Shown here: positions 16,188 through 24,801 of the stretch, piece after piece
Layout of the letters: each line of letters opens with the position of its first letter
Position numbering within the stretch: position 1 is the stretch's first letter
DNA from: Leptothermofonsia sp049200465
GTDB taxonomy: Bacteria > Cyanobacteriota > Cyanobacteriia > Leptolyngbyales > Leptolyngbyaceae
DNA length: 64,000 nucleotides
Reading direction: 5' to 3'
Assembly (NCBI RefSeq): GCF_049200465.1
Contig: NZ_CP120836.1
Span: forward strand, 1,054,001 to 1,118,000
The notes under the pieces: generated by a model
Database searches by the model: none
What the model was told of the DNA's origin: nothing
What the model saw: the letters and a program-made list of their open reading frames with translations, nothing else
Program-made: the position numbers and the translations under genes

Positions 16188-18452
16188 CTATCCCCCTCCT
16201 CTCCCCCCATCCCCTCTTCCTGCGATCGCATCCCGTCGCAGGCTATCCAACATATCGCTGATCTCTGGGGACTTGCTCGTGAACCTTAACAAGAAGCAGC
16301 CTTCGCTCTCGGCAGGTTTATCCAGTACTTTGGCATAGAGGTCATCCAGCTCTGTAGGCTTATCCGTGGCTACAAGTAGGGTGATTTTCAGGTTGCTGAG
16401 CGGGGTTAGAAAATGGTCTGACCAGAGCTCCGCTCCATTTTCTGACAGTCGCACGAGGCAGCTATCAAACACTGTGCCAACCAGATGCTTGCCTTCCAGA
16501 ACGGTATAGCGGACAGGAATTGGTGTTGGCAGGGAGACAAATTCCTCAGCCTCCTGAGGTAGAAAAATATTATGTTTTCCGCCAATACCAAACACTTCAT
16601 AAAGTGTGATAGGATTCCTAATCCCCTTGGGCTCTACCTGAATTTGGCCGCTGATTTTGACGATCGCCGGTCCGGCATCCCTATATGTTTCCTCAGAGAT
16701 CAGGATCTGCCGACCCACGGTATAAGATTCAATTCGGGCAGCGAGATTAACATGATTTCCAACCACGGTATACTTAGCCCGTCGTTGGGAACCAATGTTG
16801 CCCACTACCATTTCACCTGTGTTGATGCCAATTCCCATCTCAATTTTGGGTAAACCCTGCTTCTGGTTCTGCTCGTTGACGCTGTCCATCGCCGCTTGCA
16901 TTGCAACGGCACAGGCGATCGCCCGCTGCGAGTCATCCTTGCGATAAACGGGGGCACCAAACATAACAAAAATGCCATCTCCCATAAATTCATTGATCGT
17001 GCCCTGGTACTGGGTAATGATGTCCGACATTGCCCCCAGGTAGACATTGAGAATTTTCACCACTTGTTCCGGTGGGAGTCGTTCAGAAATGGCCGAAAAT
17101 CCCCGCAGGTCTGACAACAGGATGGTGACTTTACGCCGCTCGCCTCCCAGTTTCAGGCCGGAGGGACTTTCCAGCAGACTGGCAACCACTTCATCCGTGA
17201 GGTAGCGGCCAAAGGTGCGGCGCATGTCGGCAGCCGAAAAGGCAACATAGCTGGTCACAGCGATGGAAGATCCGGCCAGTGCCATTAGCGGAGGCACCAC
17301 AGGAATCCACCATCCATTGATAAAGACGAAATAGCTGCCAGCCGCCAGGCAGGCTGCCGCTACAACAATGCTGAACACGCGCAAGATTGGACGCCGACTG
17401 TAGCGCTGGGTCCACGTCAGCACAGCTCCAGCAGTGGCCCAGCCCAGGATCCAGAGCCACTCCAGTGGTTCACTCCAGATTTTCAGCGTGGGTGGACGTC
17501 CGTTTAAGACAGCACTGAGTACCTGACTAACGAAGTTGGCATGAATATAGACCCCTGCCATCCGGGTGGGTGTGGTCAGACTGCTGCTATAGGGAACATA
17601 AAACAAATCCTTCAAACTTTCGGCTGTCGCGCCGATGATGACGATGCGATCGCTCATCAGCCCAGGAGGAATCCGGTTCTCCAGTACCTCTGTCATCGTC
17701 ACGCTCTGAAAATGCTGAGCCTCTCCCCGGTAGTTCAAAATCATCTGGTACCCACCTGCATCTGCCCGCACGTAGCCACCATCATTAGGACCAAACGCTG
17801 GAAATACGACGGAACCCGCCTGAACCAGGTTGTCTGAGTTGACCCCAACCTCAATCCCTTTGCTTTGCAAATAGGTCGCCGCCAGGATAAACCCAAAGCT
17901 AAAAACATCTTCTCCGGTTTTCCGATCCAGGAGGGAAATTGGCATCCGGCGGATCTTACCGTCCGCATCCAGGGGAAGATCGTTTGAGCCTACCTGATCC
18001 AGATCTTTCAACACCTTTGGGGGGGCAACGGCGGAGCTATCTGCGCTGGCAATCACCTTTTGCACCCCAATCAGGTTAGGTGTGGTTTTGAATACCCGGT
18101 TAAGGACGGCATGCCCCGGCTCAATCGGGAGATCGCGGTACAGATCAAGCCCGATCGCAAACGGTTGCTGTTGACTGATCTTCTGCAACAGATCGGCTAG
18201 TCTGGCATCGGACAGGGGCCACGTCCCCACTTTTTGCACGTCTGCCTCAGTGATTTCCACAACCACAATGCGGGAATCAACTGGCTCCTGTGGACGCAAC
18301 AAAAAATACTGATCCAGCAGGGGAAATTCCAGCGGTTGCAGGAGCCCCAGATAGCGGATGCCAATTACTGCCCCGGTAACAACCGGAACGGTGATCCACC
18401 CCCCCCGCCACTGCCATGCCTTTTGTTTCAGCGTTTCCCAGATTTTGCTCAC
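16188..18452 (-). CDS. CHASE2-domain class III adenylate/guanylate cyclase with C-terminal PilZ-like domain
   Basis: This 754-residue membrane sensor starts at GTG 18452. An N-terminal anchor (about 20-38) precedes a periplasmic CHASE2 domain (about 40-330; RIVVVEITEADVQKVGTWPL). Three hydrophobic segments (about 335-405) and a class III cyclase domain (about 440-620) follow. The metal-binding Asp are seen in ILLSDLRGFS and NEFMGDGIFVMFG, and VVGNHVNLAARIES supplies the catalytic Asn/Arg pair. The usual substrate Lys just before the second motif is replaced by Glu. The last about 100 residues (IPVRYTVLEGKHLVGTV) look PilZ-like. It lies 73 bp downstream of a DUF928 gene on the same strand, a pairing often seen in cyanobacteria. 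Confidence 0.87.
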   Translation of the reverse strand: MSKIWETLKQKAWQWRGGWITVPVVTGAVIGIRYLGLLQPLEFPLLDQYFLLRPQEPVDSRIVVVEITEADVQKVGTWPLSDARLADLLQKISQQQPFAIGLDLYRDLPIEPGHAVLNRVFKTTPNLIGVQKVIASADSSAVAPPKVLKDLDQVGSNDLPLDADGKIRRMPISLLDRKTGEDVFSFGFILAATYLQSKGIEVGVNSDNLVQAGSVVFPAFGPNDGGYVRADAGGYQMILNYRGEAQHFQSVTMTEVLENRIPPGLMSDRIVIIGATAESLKDLFYVPYSSSLTTPTRMAGVYIHANFVSQVLSAVLNGRPPTLKIWSEPLEWLWILGWATAGAVLTWTQRYSRRPILRVFSIVVAAACLAAGSYFVFINGWWIPVVPPLMALAGSSIAVTSYVAFSAADMRRTFGRYLTDEVVASLLESPSGLKLGGERRKVTILLSDLRGFSAISERLPPEQVVKILNVYLGAMSDIITQYQGTINEFMGDGIFVMFGAPVYRKDDSQRAIACAVAMQAAMDSVNEQNQKQGLPKIEMGIGINTGEMVVGNIGSQRRAKYTVVGNHVNLAARIESYTVGRQILISEETYRDAGPAIVKISGQIQVEPKGIRNPITLYEVFGIGGKHNIFLPQEAEEFVSLPTPIPVRYTVLEGKHLVGTVFDSCLVRLSENGAELWSDHFLTPLSNLKITLLVATDKPTELDDLYAKVLDKPAESEGCFLLRFTSKSPEISDMLDSLRRDAIAGRGDGGRGGG

Positions 18453-18525
18453 AGCCTGTTACTCTACAGCAATGGTGCAAGGGAGCAATTCAGTGCAGAG
18501 TGAAGGATACCCCCACCCTCACAGG

Positions 18526-19317
18526 CTATTGCACTTGAGCGTTTGAATTACAACAGTCGATCAGGGGTTCGGTTGCGATCGCATCCAGACCAACGGATTT
18601 CAACAGATCCCGCCAATCAGCCGTCAGCCTGGAATTATTTGGTGCTTTACGCCGCAAATCTGCCAGGCTCGTTAAGGTTTCATGCCAGATACCCGCTTCC
18701 GCATAAACCGCAGGTCGACTACTGACGGGAGTTTTGGCCAGCGTCCGCGCCAGTGTTTGATTCACTTCAACCCGTTCTACCCAACCTTCAACACTGGGGT
18801 TGCCACTGGGTCCCTTGGTGATGTCGCAGTTGAGGGTAATAAACCAGTGATAGGTTTTGCCCGTCCGGAGCGGTGGCGCATTGGCAGGCAAATCAAAGCG
18901 AATCACTCCTGCGGTGACTGGCAGTGTAAATGTGGTTTGATAAACGATTTCAGTATCATCTTCGCTGAGCAACAGAAACTCTGCGGTTTGTGTTTGGGAT
19001 TGAGGAATATACACAAAGAAACTGGGCCGCTCTGAGAAGGTCAGTCCCAGCCGCTCTTTAGGCATTAGGGGAGCAGGCATTTGGGTGCCGGACATACAGG
19101 TGCCACGGGTAGCTCCGCCTGCGGTTGAGGCTGGCGCACCCCGCTTGGGCGCTTTAAAGCTGAGACTTAATTTTCGGGGCGTTGAGATAGTTGGTGTGGC
19201 AGGTGCAGCTTCAGCGATGGTTGGGGAGAAACCTAAAGGCGAAACCAGGAGCAAGAGAGAAAGGGCTGTCAGGTATTTTGAATGTTGTGCACAGGTCATA
19301 GGTTTTGACCCCCTCAT
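18526..19317 (-). CDS. DUF928 family secreted protein
   Basis: The 263-residue protein has an N-terminal signal peptide (SKYLTALSLLLLVSPLGF, cleavage near AEAAP). The DUF928 body follows: FSERPSFFVYIPQSQTQTAE, then GVIRFDLPANAPPLRTGKTY and YHWFITLNCD. The family has no known biochemical role but is common in cyanobacteria next to CHASE2 proteins, and that arrangement is seen here. It is probably the first gene of a two-gene unit with the cyclase. The start is ATG 19317 or ATG 19299 (MTCAQHSK), which would place the signal peptide closer to the terminus. Confidence 0.8.
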   Translation of the reverse strand: MRGSKPMTCAQHSKYLTALSLLLLVSPLGFSPTIAEAAPATPTISTPRKLSLSFKAPKRGAPASTAGGATRGTCMSGTQMPAPLMPKERLGLTFSERPSFFVYIPQSQTQTAEFLLLSEDDTEIVYQTTFTLPVTAGVIRFDLPANAPPLRTGKTYHWFITLNCDITKGPSGNPSVEGWVERVEVNQTLARTLAKTPVSSRPAVYAEAGIWHETLTSLADLRRKAPNNSRLTADWRDLLKSVGLDAIATEPLIDCCNSNAQVQ

Positions 19318-19682
19318 CTAGATGGGTAGCGACGATGGAACTCAGTGATATCTAATCAAACGTTTGAAAGTTCTGGATTGACCGTTTCAGCCCGGTGTCG
19401 AGCAGGATAAACAAATGCTTCAACTCCGCGATCGCCGTTTCCAGAGACTTTATGAAATTTGGTTTCAGATTATTACTGATACAAACGGTAAACCACCCAT
19501 AAAGCAGATATATATCTATATCAATCATTGGTTGATCTCAACTTACTCGGATAGGTGGTTGATCACCCAAATAAGTAATTGATAATTTAGACTACCTAGA
19601 GACTGGCTAAAATGCTCGAATCCTTGCAAAAAGTAATTTGAGGTGCGTTACAACGTTAAGTGAAACAAACAAATCGCTGTCT
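19318..19682. other. Intergenic, no gene seen
   Basis: A/T-rich region upstream of the DUF928 gene. It carries TGGTTGATC-type inverted half-sites near 19527-19562 (GGTTGATCTC..GGTTGATCACC) and presumably the DUF928 promoter. No ORF is supported. Confidence 0.35.
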
Positions 19683-19903
19683 ATGGAAACCTCTGTTGCG
19701 GTTCGTCGTCGCCTGTCGGTACGGGATTATCACCAGATGGCAGAATCTGGCATTTTGCAACCGGATGAGCGAATTGAATTACTAGACGGACAGATAATTT
19801 AGTTGGCAGCAAAGGGAACCGCTCATTGAGGAGCTGTTACTCGAATTCAGTTTGAGAGGCGCTCAGGCGATCGCGTCCTGATTTGTTTGCAAGACCCAGT
19901 TCA
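19683..19903 (+). pseudogene. Uma2-family (DUF820) nuclease-like protein, N-terminal remnant
   Basis: ATG 19683 opens with SVRDYHQMAESGILQPDERI and ELLDGQII, the standard Uma2 start, and then hits TAG at 19800-19802. The same frame continues with a second stop (LAAKGTAH then TGA) and FERRSGDRVLICLQDPVQ. It ends exactly where repeat A begins (19904). The catalytic PD-(D/E)xK portion is missing. The repeat edge coincides with the loss of homology, which suggests that the repeat's arrival or a recombination on it truncated the gene. Confidence 0.75.
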
Positions 19904-20016
19904 ATAGCTCTACGTGGGTGCGTTAGGAATTGGAATTAGAGAGGGAGTGGGGGCTTCGCCCCCAGCCAGGGGTTCCCCCCCTGCACCCCATCCTAACCAC
20001 AATGACTACCGCTATA
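19904..20016 (+). repeat. Repeat A copy 1 (MITE-like)
   Basis: About 113 bp from ATAGCTCTACGTGGG to ACTACCGCTATA, with internal hairpins GGGGGCTTCGCCCCC and GGGGTTCCCCCC-type. It abuts the Uma2 remnant. Confidence 0.9.
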
Positions 20017-20208
20017 CCAGGTGCAACTGGCTACCAGAGCGAAACGATTTTGTCAGAAAAATTAACGGTTACACCACTGACGTCTCCGGAGTGCGTCATC
20101 ATTGGCAAAGAAATGTTGAGTTCAAAAGCAGGCATTCAGTAATGAAACTAGTGAATCTTCTTCAAGGGGGCGTCAATAACCTCTGTTAGGCTGACCTCTG
20201 TCCAATCA

Positions 20209-22065
20209 CTAATTTGGATTGAAAGAACCGACCATTTCGGTACCACTGGAGTTATAAACTTCGATCGGCATGCCTGCATTGTTGCAAATTCCCTGAAGTG
20301 CAGATTGCAGTGATTCTAAATGGTTGACGGCACCCCCTAAAATGCTGTGCTGACCTGATTGCCCTGCTGCAAATGCTTGCTTCAGGGCTTTTTCATACCC
20401 AGCTGTAAATTGGACGCGAATGACATTGCTCAGAATGAAATAGGTGCAGGTTTTGGGAGAACCGGAACAGAGCAGATTCAAGTCGGTACGCAGTTTCTGT
20501 TGAGCAACGGCAGCCTGGAGCTGGAGTTCTGCCTGGTATAGGGCATTGCTATAGGGGGAAACTAGCCGCTGGGCTGGATCGTAGGAAGCTGTATTTTCAG
20601 GGACTTGCTCAATTTGTCTAAGGGCACTGCGCCAGTAGGTAACGGCCAGCGTCCACTGGTTTCGCTGCTGGAACCCTTCTGCTTTTTGGGCCAGGTTGAT
20701 GGCCTGCTGGTAGGCTTTTTGAGCCCGCTGTTCGCGTGTTGCACGATCGCGGGCGATCGCCAACTGCACCCCGTAGTCCCCTAACAATTCCTGCGCTTCA
20801 GTAAAGCTCGTCGTCGTGTTGGGAATTTGTTTGAGGGCATTGACAGCAACCTGCCAGGTCACCTGCACCTGCTGCCAGTTTTCAATTGACTGGGCTACTC
20901 CCTGCCTTGCCTGGGCGACATTTGCCGTCGATTTAGCCGCTGCCAGCTTTTTCTGAGCCTGCCGCTCGGTAGCCATATACTGGTTAATGATTGACAAATT
21001 GTCCCGGTAAGTTGCCAGTCGTTGCTGAGCAAATGGGTGGAGTGGGGTGCCTTGAGGAATCGATTCTAACTGAGCGATCGCCGACTTCCAGAGCACCTGA
21101 ATTCCCTGCAAATCCACCAGGGGTTTCGGCATCATCTGACCTTTCTGAGTAGCTTCATTAGCCACCCGTTCCGCTGCCAATACCCGGTCTAGCTGGCTGA
21201 GTTGTAACTGGTCATGGCGCAGCAATGTCTGAGCTTCTCTATGACGGGTTGACCAGAGGGGAATCTTGCTCAAAATCTGGCTGGCCTCATTTAATTTCTG
21301 CTGTGCCTGCCTCAAATCCTGCTCAGACTTTGCTTGCTGAATCAGCTTATTCGCCTCCTGGCTGACTGCCTCTGCCGCCTGGAACGGCTCACACCGTCCA
21401 ATAATGCAGGGGCGAGAAACAATCACAATTCCAGCCATAAAAGAAACCACGCTTACCCCAACGCCAGTTGCCACCCATAGAAGCCAGGGCGATCGCTCCG
21501 CAGTTTCCTCTACTTCCGGCTCTTCCTCTTCCAGTGCTGGCTCTGCCTGGGCTAGCAAGTCCTCCTCAGGTTCAGGCTCCGGCTCCAGCACCAGTAACTG
21601 TTCCAGGTCAAAATCCTTGCCTTCCCGATCTAGGCTTTTTTCCAACTGCTTTGGCTCTTCGCCTGTTTCCTCCACAGGTTCCTGAAAAAGCGTTTCTGTC
21701 CCATCTCGCTTTACTGTCCCCAGTTTGAAGCAATGGTACGCATAGGGATGCTTTTGTCCTAAGGCTCTGAGATATAATTTCCCCTGCGAGTTTTGTAGAT
21801 TCGTCGTAGGGCTAAAAATCTCCTCAGCAAATCCCGGCAACAACACCTGAATTGCCTGCTCCAGCGCTTCAAACACCGAGTGGAGGTCAGGCTTTTCATC
21901 CGGTGGGTGCTGGCTTAAAACCATCAAATGTCCCCGCTTCACTACACACTGCACTTGAAACGGAATGGCCTGTGGCAACGCCAGCAAAAAATCCTGCAAC
22001 TGATGCGCCAACCGCTGCAAACCTTCCTGCTGATTTAAAGTCTTGGAGCACGTAACTACTTCCAT
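20209..22065 (-). CDS. Unknown single-pass membrane protein with long coiled-coil region
   Basis: The 618-residue protein matches no family I recognise. The N-terminal part (1-115) is a globular domain without visible motifs. An acidic linker follows (about 135-190, rich in Glu/Pro), then one transmembrane helix (WLLWVATGVGVSVVSFMAGI, about 195-215). A long Ala/Gln-rich helical region (about 225-520) carries repeat-like units such as WQVAVNALKQIP and WRSALRQIEQVP, spaced about 70 residues apart. The C-terminus (about 525-618) is again globular (TCTYFILSNVIRVQFTAGYE). A scaffold role is plausible but not shown. It is divergent from the response regulator starting at 22198. Confidence 0.75.
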   Translation of the reverse strand: MEVVTCSKTLNQQEGLQRLAHQLQDFLLALPQAIPFQVQCVVKRGHLMVLSQHPPDEKPDLHSVFEALEQAIQVLLPGFAEEIFSPTTNLQNSQGKLYLRALGQKHPYAYHCFKLGTVKRDGTETLFQEPVEETGEEPKQLEKSLDREGKDFDLEQLLVLEPEPEPEEDLLAQAEPALEEEEPEVEETAERSPWLLWVATGVGVSVVSFMAGIVIVSRPCIIGRCEPFQAAEAVSQEANKLIQQAKSEQDLRQAQQKLNEASQILSKIPLWSTRHREAQTLLRHDQLQLSQLDRVLAAERVANEATQKGQMMPKPLVDLQGIQVLWKSAIAQLESIPQGTPLHPFAQQRLATYRDNLSIINQYMATERQAQKKLAAAKSTANVAQARQGVAQSIENWQQVQVTWQVAVNALKQIPNTTTSFTEAQELLGDYGVQLAIARDRATREQRAQKAYQQAINLAQKAEGFQQRNQWTLAVTYWRSALRQIEQVPENTASYDPAQRLVSPYSNALYQAELQLQAAVAQQKLRTDLNLLCSGSPKTCTYFILSNVIRVQFTAGYEKALKQAFAAGQSGQHSILGGAVNHLESLQSALQGICNNAGMPIEVYNSSGTEMVGSFNPN

Positions 22066-22197
22066 TGGACAATCAAGCTAAACTGTCGCCCATATCCTAC
22101 TCGCGATCGCAGAAGACGGCACAATTAATGAAGGCTAAATCTAGAAGAACTAACAAAGCAAGCAACAACCCAACCCCTGGTCCCTCCTCCCTTCCCC

Positions 22198-22905
22198 ATG
22201 GAAATCCTGATTGTTGAAGACGAGCCTGAAATTGCTCATCTTATCCAGCTTTACCTGGAAAAAGAGGGCTTTTCCTGTCGTGTTTGTCGAGATGGCCTGA
22301 CTGCCCTTCAAGTCTTTCATGAGCAGAAATCCGACCTCATCATTCTGGATCTGATGATCCCCGGCTTAGATGGCCTGGAAGTTTGCGCTCGAATTCGGCA
22401 GAAACGAGGGGCTAAGGACCCTTACATCTTGATGCTGACTGCAAAAGGAGAGGAACTCGATCGCATCATTGGGTTGTCCCCTGGAGCTGATGACTACATG
22501 GTCAAGCCCTTCAGCCCCAAAGAACTGGTTGCGCGAGTCCGGGCACTTTTGCGGCGCAGTCTACGCCAGGGTGGGCAAAGCCAGGTTTTTCGAACCCAAC
22601 ACTTTCAGATCGACCTTGACCAGCGCCTCGCCCAACGGAGTTCTGACACTGACCAGCTAGAACCGCTTGATCTGACCACCCTGGAGTTTGATCTTCTGGC
22701 CACGTTTATGAGCTATCCCGGTCGCGTCTGGAACCGCACTCAACTGATTGATAAGCTCTGGGGTAGCAACTTCTTCGGCGATGAGCGGGTGGTGGATACC
22801 CATATTGCCCGTCTACGCAAAAAAATTGAACCGGACCCGGCTAACCCCACTTTCATCAAAACTGTCATCGGTGTTGGGTACAAGTTTGAAGACCCAACCG
22901 CCTAG
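22198..22905 (+). CDS. OmpR/PhoB-family response regulator
   Basis: The 235-residue protein has a receiver domain (about 1-118) and a C-terminal winged helix (about 135-232). The phospho-acceptor is D51 in LIILDLMIPGLDG, with the acidic pocket at VEDEPE and the conserved Lys in MVKPFSPKEL. The DNA-binding part shows LTTLEFDLLATFMSYPGRVW and VDTHIARLRKKIEPDP. It is followed after 355 bp by a histidine kinase on the same strand, its likely partner, although a repeat and a hairpin lie between them. The ATG start is 22198; a pyrimidine-rich leader precedes it without a clear ribosome binding site. Confidence 0.93.
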   Translation: MEILIVEDEPEIAHLIQLYLEKEGFSCRVCRDGLTALQVFHEQKSDLIILDLMIPGLDGLEVCARIRQKRGAKDPYILMLTAKGEELDRIIGLSPGADDYMVKPFSPKELVARVRALLRRSLRQGGQSQVFRTQHFQIDLDQRLAQRSSDTDQLEPLDLTTLEFDLLATFMSYPGRVWNRTQLIDKLWGSNFFGDERVVDTHIARLRKKIEPDPANPTFIKTVIGVGYKFEDPTA

Positions 22906-22921
22906 TACAGCGAAACGAAAG

Positions 22922-23011
22922 CTTTGTTGGAGTGCAGGGGTGGAACCCCTGGCTGAGGGCGAAGCCCTGACACTCCCTTAAAGCCAATGTCTTAAGCAAC
23001 CTGGCGACAGT
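22922..23011 (+). repeat. Repeat D copy 1 (G/C hairpins, tail AAGCAACCTGGCGACAG)
   Basis: The core GTGCAGGGGTGGAACCCCTGG is followed by the tail CCAATGTCTTAAGCAACCTGG. Sister copies lie at 32645 and 36528. Confidence 0.8.
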
Positions 23012-23102
23012 TGTAAATAACTTTAGTATTAAATGTTGTTGGGTAATAAGCTCAAAAATCATTGAAACCTTTGCCCAGCAGGCATTTTAGAGATTTCAAC
23101 AG

Positions 23103-23145
23103 AAAATCACTGAAACCCAATCTTTACAAGCATTTCAGTGATTTT
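23103..23145. terminator. Long hairpin, possible terminator between regulator and kinase
   Basis: A perfect 13-bp stem AAAATCACTGAAA (23103-23115) pairs with TTTCAGTGATTTT (23133-23145) across a 17-base loop. One more T follows on the plus strand. It is placed between the response regulator and kinase genes and could end the regulator transcript in either direction. Confidence 0.5.
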
Positions 23146-23260
23146 TCTTGTTATTTTCCAACAGGTCTATTGTCCAGTACGGGCGATCGCTCGTCCCCCC
23201 CTTTAGAAAACTAAACTTCCGGTTTTACTTAATCGAAATCCTTAAGGATTTTCAGCAACC

Positions 23261-24352
23261 ATGGCTAAACTTGGACTCCGCTCACGCCTTTTTCTCTCTC
23301 ACCTGGTCGTCATGATGGTGGGGCTGAGCACTCTGCTAATTGTTAATAAGCTGTTCTCACCCCGTTTGTTTGTGCTTCATTTAGAGCAGTTAGAAGGGAG
23401 TGGCTTTAACCTGCTTCTGGTACGCCAGCGGCTCGTGGAAGGGTTTGACTATGCCTGGAGCCGGGGAGCTTTCTGGTCTGTTGCTGTGGGCGGGACGGCA
23501 GCAGGTGGATTAAGCTACCTGGTATCCAAGCGGATTATGCAACCCCTAGTTCAAATTGAGAATGTCACTCAGAAGGTTGCTGCGGGACACCTGGAAGAAC
23601 GTCTGCCCAGCAGTGAAATTCCAGAACTAAATCGGCTGGCGCTAAGCTTCAATCACATGGCAGCCAATTTAGAAGGCGTGGAACAACGTCGCCGGGAATT
23701 GGTAAGCGACCTGACCCACGAATTGCGCACTCCCCTCACCGTTGTTGAAGGGTATTTGGAAGGGTTGGCGGATGGTACGATCGCGCCCTCGACTGACATT
23801 TACCAGCGGCTAGCCAGGGAAACAGCCCGGTTGCAACAACTGGTGAATGATTTGCAGGAGCTCTCTCAGACAGAAGCGGGATATCTGCCGATCCATACTC
23901 AGTCATTAGATTTGCGTCCGTTGTTGAAATCCTTAGTGGAAAGGTTTTCCGATCAACTAGTGGAAGGTGGAACTGTACTCAAGCTTAATTTGCCTGCCGA
24001 CCTGCCATCCGCCCTGGCTGATCCGCAACGGGTTGAGCAAGTGTTAATTAATCTGTTGGGAAATGCCTTCCGCTACACTCCCGAAGGCTCGATTACCGTC
24101 TCTGCCTGGAGTGAGACTGATAAGTTATGGATTGCTGTTCAGGACACCGGGTATGGTATTGCTCCTGAGGACTTGCCCCATGTGTTTGAGCGGTTCTGGC
24201 GGTCTGACCGATCGCGCGATCGCCACTCCGGTGGCACTGGAATTGGATTATCCATCTCCCGTCGTCTTGTGGAACTTCAGGGCGGCACTATCCATGTTGA
24301 AAGCAAACCTGGAAAAGGCAGCACCTTTCGCTTTTCTCTACCTCTGGCATAG
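23261..24352 (+). CDS. Membrane sensor histidine kinase (HAMP-HisKA-HATPase)
   Basis: The 363-residue kinase has two transmembrane helices (about 9-30 and 70-90) with a short about 40-residue sensor loop. HAMP follows (KRIMQPLVQIENVTQKVAAG), then the H-box LVSDLTHELRTPLTVVEGYL with H153. The ATP-binding boxes are N (LINLLGNAFRYTPEG), G1 (VQDTGYGIAPEDL), F (VFERFWRS) and G2 (GGTGIGLSISRRL). It is of the BaeS/PhoR kind and is the natural partner of the regulator at 22198. The start is ATG 23261. The signal sensed is unknown. Confidence 0.92.
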   Translation: MAKLGLRSRLFLSHLVVMMVGLSTLLIVNKLFSPRLFVLHLEQLEGSGFNLLLVRQRLVEGFDYAWSRGAFWSVAVGGTAAGGLSYLVSKRIMQPLVQIENVTQKVAAGHLEERLPSSEIPELNRLALSFNHMAANLEGVEQRRRELVSDLTHELRTPLTVVEGYLEGLADGTIAPSTDIYQRLARETARLQQLVNDLQELSQTEAGYLPIHTQSLDLRPLLKSLVERFSDQLVEGGTVLKLNLPADLPSALADPQRVEQVLINLLGNAFRYTPEGSITVSAWSETDKLWIAVQDTGYGIAPEDLPHVFERFWRSDRSRDRHSGGTGIGLSISRRLVELQGGTIHVESKPGKGSTFRFSLPLA

Positions 24353-24801
24353 GACCCTCACTTACCGTCCCCCTTGGGAAACAGGTCGGACACAGTTTTG
24401 ACAAACTAAATCTCTAGAGTAAGGAAGTCCGTGTGGGGTGTAATGCTACTTATAAACCGATTGTGTATGAGGTAGAAGAGCCCTATAAACTACTTTTTCG
24501 CTACCAGGTCAGAGGAACTGGCTCCTGGTAAACTGACTCATTAGGGTGATTTGCTGGTGTTGTGTCCCATCTAGGTTGATGGCATAAAATGCCTTATTAC
24601 AGCTCTCAAGCAATTGCGGTGGCTAGAGTAACCGATTTGGTTTGGCTGGGAGATAGGCAGGTACTCTGGTTTGACTGGGAGATAGGCGGGTACCCATCAA
24701 CCTATCTTTTTTCAGCGATCGCCTAATTTGGAAGTAACCTGGTTTCATTGGTCATGCGTTTCGAGTTTTGCAAATCGCTGCCTCTCCCTTCCTGACAATC
24801 C
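24353..24801. other. Intergenic region with tandem duplication and terminator-like hairpin
   Basis: No gene is supported. It contains a near-perfect 29-bp tandem duplication (GGTTTGGCTGGGAGATAGGC at 24639, again from 24668 with a few changes), directly followed by the hairpin listed separately. Confidence 0.5.
24680..24712 (+). terminator. Rho-independent terminator-like hairpin
   Basis: Stem AGATAGG/CCTATCT at 24680-24686 and 24701-24707, with a run of T to 24712. It lies about 330 bp past the kinase stop and could serve that transcript. Confidence 0.45.
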
